Below are positions 14,319-16,661 of a stretch of 16,661 bases of DNA, piece after piece (within the stretch, counting starts at the first letter, position 1; every line of letters starts with the position of its first letter). The DNA lies in contig JBBSGZ010000085.1 of NCBI GenBank assembly GCA_038253555.1, positions 1 to 16,661 on the forward strand. The letters are read 5' to 3'. Source of the stretch: JALYUA01 sp038253555 (GTDB lineage: Bacteria > Acidobacteriota > Thermoanaerobaculia > UBA5066 > Gp7-AA6). A program made the translations under genes and the position numbers. The notes under the pieces were generated by a model. It saw only the letters and a list, made by a program, of their open reading frames with translations. It made no database searches and had not been told where the DNA came from.

Positions 14319-14334
14319 TGTACAAATTGTACAA
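14318..14334 (+). promoter_or_regulatory. Paired palindromic operator, TTGTACAA-A-TTGTACAA
   Basis: Two copies of the 8-bp palindrome TTGTACAA (14318-14325 and 14327-14334) are separated by one A, centres 9 bp apart. Each contains TGTACA, recalled as the core of the YefM-YoeB operator palindromes in E. coli. The site abuts the -10 box, covers the expected +1 and touches the AAGGAG ribosome-binding site (14333-14338). Binding here would block transcription. The adjacent gene encodes a YefM/Phd-type DNA-binding domain, so autorepression is the natural reading. Confidence 0.65.
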
Positions 14335-14344
14335 GGAGCTCGAG

Positions 14345-15055
14345 ATGACCATCCTTCCCGCGAGCGAGGCCCGTGCCGGACTTTCCGAGATCCTGAACCG
14401 CGTGGCGTTTGGAGGAGAGAGGATCGTGCTCGAGCGGCACGGGCGACATGTGGCGGCGATCGTGCCCATGTCGGACCTGGCGAACCTCGAGGCGAAGACC
14501 TCGCCGGGGCGGGTCGGCGACAGGATGCCTGTCTCCTACGTCGTGGAAGATTTTCCCCGGCTCGGCGGCGTTCTGCTCGCGGCCACGGCCGCCGGTCTCT
14601 GCCGCGTGATCTTCGGACAATCTGCGACGAAGCTGTCCGCTCAAATGCGGCGGGAGATTCCCCACGCCGTACCATCCGAGACGCCGCTTCTCCGAAAGGC
14701 GTCCGGGGAGCTGGCGCAGTACGCCGCCGGAAAGCGGCGGGACTTCACCGTGCCGGTCGACCCGGCCGCGTATGCGACGCCGTTTGCCCGCCGCGTGCTC
14801 CTGGAGGCGACGTGCGCGATTCCGTTCGGCCGGGTCCGGACCTACGGCGAGATCGCGCGGGCCGTCGGCAGCCCCGCGGCCGCGCGCGCGGTGGGGGGAG
14901 CCCTCGGCGCGAACCCCGTCCCGATCGTGGTTCCCTGCCACCGGGTGGTGGCGGCGGGCGGGCTGGGCGGGTACTCCGGGGGGACCCGGGGGTCCGGCCT
15001 TCGATGGAAGCGCGAGCTCCTCTCGATCGAAGGCGCGCTGCCGGGTGCGGCGTGA
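14345..15055 (+). CDS. ogt: Fusion: Phd/YefM antitoxin-type DNA-binding domain + methylated-DNA-[protein]-cysteine S-methyltransferase (Ogt/MGMT)
   Basis: 236 residues. Residues 1-50 are a Phd/YefM domain (SEARAGLSEILNRV, then RIVLERHGRHVAAIV and MSDLANLE). R10 and R31 fall at the positions recalled as DNA-contacting arginines in YefM. Residues 51-61 are a linker. From 62 on it is a full alkyltransferase: N-terminal domain to about 145, then the DNA-binding domain with RTYGEIARAVG (165-175), RAVGGALGANP (181-191; arginine finger R181, hinge N190), active-site PCHR (197-200; acceptor Cys198) and GGYSGG (208-213). It would repair O6-alkylguanine by irreversible transfer of the alkyl group to Cys198. 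ATG 14345 has AAGGAG 6 nt upstream; the in-frame TTG 14318 lies inside the operator and is unlikely. ATG 14525 (Met61) could start a free 176-residue alkyltransferase. No toxin gene follows. The stop overlaps the next start (GTGA). Confidence 0.88.
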   Translation: MTILPASEARAGLSEILNRVAFGGERIVLERHGRHVAAIVPMSDLANLEAKTSPGRVGDRMPVSYVVEDFPRLGGVLLAATAAGLCRVIFGQSATKLSAQMRREIPHAVPSETPLLRKASGELAQYAAGKRRDFTVPVDPAAYATPFARRVLLEATCAIPFGRVRTYGEIARAVGSPAAARAVGGALGANPVPIVVPCHRVVAAGGLGGYSGGTRGSGLRWKRELLSIEGALPGAA

Positions 15056-16527
15056 AGGAACCCGAACAGCCGCGCCACGACTCTTCGAGATTCGACCTTC
15101 CGACCGACGAGGTCCGCCGCCTCGGCCATCTGGTCGCGGAGGCAATCGCCGGGCATCGAGAGAGCCTGTTAGAGCGCCCGGTTTTCGGGAAGGTCGGCGC
15201 CGGGGCGGATCTCTTCTCGGGCCCCGCCCCCGAGGAAGGCGTGCCTTTCGAAGAGTCGCTCGCGTTCGTTCGCGAGCACATCCTTCCGTATCCGATGGGA
15301 AACTCGCACCCCCGGTTCTACGGGTTCATCAATGCGACCGCGGACCCGGTCGGCGTCGCCGCCGACGGCCTCGCCTCGGCGATGAACCCGAACTGCTGGG
15401 GAGGGGACCACGCCGCGATCCACGTCGAGAAGCAGGTCGTGGGCTGGCTCGCCGCCGCGATCGGTTACCCCCCGGAAGCTGAGGGCATCCTCGTTTCCGG
15501 CGGGTCCATGGCGAACTTCACGGCGCTCGCCGCGGCACGCCGGGCGCGGACACCGGGCAACGTTCGCGAGGACGGGCTCGCCGGTCCGGGAAGGCCGCGC
15601 ATCACGGTCTACGCCAGCGACCAGACGCACGCGTGCGTGGACAAGGCGGTGGACCTCCTCGGCATCGGCACCTCTCAGCTGCGCAACCTGCCCTCCGACG
15701 CACGATTCCGGATCCGTCTCGAAGATCTGGAGCGCGCTGTCGCGGAGGACCGCCGGTCCGGGTTTCAACCGGCGATCGTGGTCGGGAACGCGGGCACGGT
15801 GAACACCGGAGCGATCGATCCGCTGGATGCTCTGGCCGATTTCTGCGCGCGCGAAGATCTCTGGTTCCACGTGGACGGCGCCTACGGGGCGCTGGCCGTG
15901 CTCTCGCCGGTCCTCGCGCCGCTCTTCTCCGGACTGGCGCGCGCCGATTCGGTCGCAGCCGATCCGCATAAGTGGCTCTACGTGCCCTACGAGGCGGGGG
16001 CCACGCTCGTGCGCGAGCCGGGACGGCTGGGCGACACCTTCCGCCGCTTCCCGGAGTACCTCGCGTCCGACGCCGAGAGCCCCTTTCCCGGCCCCGCCTG
16101 GTTCGCGGAGCGCGGCGTCGAGCTCTCCCGCAGCTTCAAGGCGCTCAAGGTGTGGATGGGATGGAAGACACACGGCCGGCGCGGATACGCGGCGAGCATC
16201 GAGAATGACGTGCGCCTCGCGCGGGTCCTCTCGGAAGCGGTCGATGGCCGCCCGGAGTTCGAGCGACTCGCCGACACCGTCCTCTCGATCGTGAACTTCC
16301 GGTACAAGCCGGCCGGCCGGAGTCTCCCGGATGCGGATCTCGACACCGTGAACCGCAGGATCGTCAATCGCCTCGTCGGCGATGGATCCTTTTTCCTCGC
16401 CCCCACGATCCTGAAGGGCCGGACGGCGCTCCGGGTCTGCATCGTCAACTTCCGCACCCGGGAAGAAGACCTGCTCGCGCTGCTCGACGAAGCCGCCCGC
16501 ATCGGAGCGACGCTGACGGGGAGCTAG
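15052..16527 (+). CDS. Group II pyridoxal-phosphate-dependent decarboxylase (aromatic-amino-acid/glutamate decarboxylase family)
   Basis: 491 residues from GTG 15052, which overlaps the preceding TGA (GTGA), implying coupled translation. Family features in order: NSHPRFYGFINATADP (84-99), NPNCWGGDHAAIHVEKQVVG (112-131), SGGSMANFTAL (149-159), SDQTHACVDKA (189-199; His193 stacks on PLP), GNAGTVNTGAIDPL (245-258), FHVDGAYG (272-279; Asp275 binds the pyridine N) and SVAADPHKWLYVPYEAG (300-316; Lys307 is the PLP Schiff-base lysine). The length fits the aromatic-L-amino-acid decarboxylase branch (about 470-500). The product would be an amine plus CO2, but some relatives are aldehyde synthases, so the substrate and exact reaction are open. 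Why it shares an operon with a DNA-repair gene is unclear. Confidence 0.92.
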   Translation: MKEPEQPRHDSSRFDLPTDEVRRLGHLVAEAIAGHRESLLERPVFGKVGAGADLFSGPAPEEGVPFEESLAFVREHILPYPMGNSHPRFYGFINATADPVGVAADGLASAMNPNCWGGDHAAIHVEKQVVGWLAAAIGYPPEAEGILVSGGSMANFTALAAARRARTPGNVREDGLAGPGRPRITVYASDQTHACVDKAVDLLGIGTSQLRNLPSDARFRIRLEDLERAVAEDRRSGFQPAIVVGNAGTVNTGAIDPLDALADFCAREDLWFHVDGAYGALAVLSPVLAPLFSGLARADSVAADPHKWLYVPYEAGATLVREPGRLGDTFRRFPEYLASDAESPFPGPAWFAERGVELSRSFKALKVWMGWKTHGRRGYAASIENDVRLARVLSEAVDGRPEFERLADTVLSIVNFRYKPAGRSLPDADLDTVNRRIVNRLVGDGSFFLAPTILKGRTALRVCIVNFRTREEDLLALLDEAARIGATLTGS

Positions 16528-16661
16528 GAGTCTGTCCGAGTAATGCTAAAAACCGAGATCTCGGGGGTACTGAAACCCCTCGGCACGTGACGATCGGGCG
16601 TTAGGGGCCAACTGTGGCGAAAAAGAGTTTTCACTTTCTCTCGTTTTCGATTACCTGGACG
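16528..16661. other. Unassigned window edge with palindromes and lower GC
   Basis: 134 bases after the decarboxylase stop. A 12-bp perfect palindrome, CCGAGATCTCGG (16553-16564), overlaps a second stem GGGGT/ACCCC (16564-16568 with 16575-16579). No T-tract follows, so intrinsic termination is uncertain. The last about 45 bases are noticeably AT-richer than the rest. GGAGTCTGTCCGAGTAATG (16528-16546) resembles, only by impression, ends of transposable elements. No gene start can be supported. Confidence 0.3.

Larger units (their letters stand above)
13971..14344. other. Intergenic region with composite repeat and downstream promoter/operator
   Basis: 374 bases without a protein gene. 13972-14146 is repeat unit A (inverted relative to copy 1), 14147-14211 is a spacer with nothing recognised, 14212-14268 is unit B with two hairpins, and 14290-14338 contains promoter, operator and ribosome-binding site of the next gene. 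Confidence 0.7.

Noticed and set aside
14318..14344. TTG 14318 as start of the fusion gene
   Set aside because: It lies inside the palindromic operator and upstream of the AAGGAG; ATG 14345 has ideal spacing and starts exactly at the Phd domain.
14290..15051. Upstream extension of the decarboxylase frame to give a 745-residue protein
   Set aside because: The extension lies in another frame of the fusion gene and shows no similarity, while GTG 15052 sits where the decarboxylase begins with a typical GTGA overlap.
15052..16661. A toxin partner (RelE/Doc/YoeB/PIN) after the Phd domain
   Set aside because: The next gene is a PLP decarboxylase and no small toxin-like frame with plausible start and similarity was found, so this is not a standard toxin-antitoxin locus.
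1..16661. tRNA, rRNA, CRISPR arrays, integrases or complete insertion sequences
   Set aside because: No cloverleaf-like T-loop sequence, rRNA segment, regularly spaced repeats or transposase/integrase motifs were seen anywhere in the window.

Overview
The window is GC-rich, densely coded bacterial chromosome. Signs of a Gram-negative-type envelope are a SodC with a lipobox, an exported metallo-beta-lactamase-fold enzyme and a DedA-family protein. A fused E2/E1 2-oxoglutarate enzyme (Kgd type), best known from Actinobacteria but also annotated in Acidobacteriota and some other phyla, together with QueF, fatty-acid-type SDR/thiolase/crotonase genes and dispersed GC-rich hairpin repeats, would suit an Acidobacteriota-like soil or environmental lineage. 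That placement is an inference; there is no rRNA or other decisive marker.

Layout. 1-274 (+) is the C-terminal part of a 2,4-dienoyl-CoA-reductase-type SDR. 275-579 is non-coding and holds the first copy of a composite hairpin repeat. 4293-580 (-) is the 1237-residue Kgd-type enzyme. 4849-4337 (-) is a TerB-like protein, divergent from a DinB-family protein at 4968-5501 (+). 6179-5544 (-) is a DedA-family membrane protein, divergent from queF at 6433-6843 (+), with a 13-bp perfect hairpin between them. From 13330 down to 6801 there is a long minus-strand run: a two-membrane-segment small protein, an OmpR-type response regulator, a histidine kinase with no membrane segment, a thiolase, a class I glutamine amidotransferase (peptidase C26), an exported MBL-fold hydrolase, an enoyl-CoA hydratase-like protein and a D-amino-acid aminotransferase. 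sodC (13398-13970, +) diverges from the head of this run. 13971-14344 carries the second, inverted copy of the composite repeat and then a strong promoter/operator. The last genes (+) are a fusion protein (14345-15055) and a group II PLP decarboxylase (15052-16527) overlapping it by 4 nt. 16528-16661 is a less GC-rich unassigned edge.

The most interesting object is at 14290-15055. One uninterrupted reading frame starts with a Phd/YefM antitoxin DNA-binding domain (about residues 1-50) and continues into a complete O6-alkylguanine-DNA alkyltransferase with the PCHR active site. Upstream is a TTGACA promoter whose -10/+1 region is covered by two adjacent TTGTACAA sites. These contain TGTACA, the core recalled for YefM operators. 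No toxin gene follows. This looks like an antitoxin domain captured as the autoregulatory module of a DNA-repair suicide enzyme, conceptually parallel to Ada (AraC-type regulator plus alkyltransferase) but built from a toxin-antitoxin part.

Second in interest is the composite repeat (349-580 and 13972-14268). Its core is 71/72 identical in opposite orientation about 13.6 kb apart, bracketing everything from kgd to sodC. Third is the two-component cassette, whose kinase lacks a sensor/membrane region while a tiny two-TM protein is translationally coupled to the regulator.
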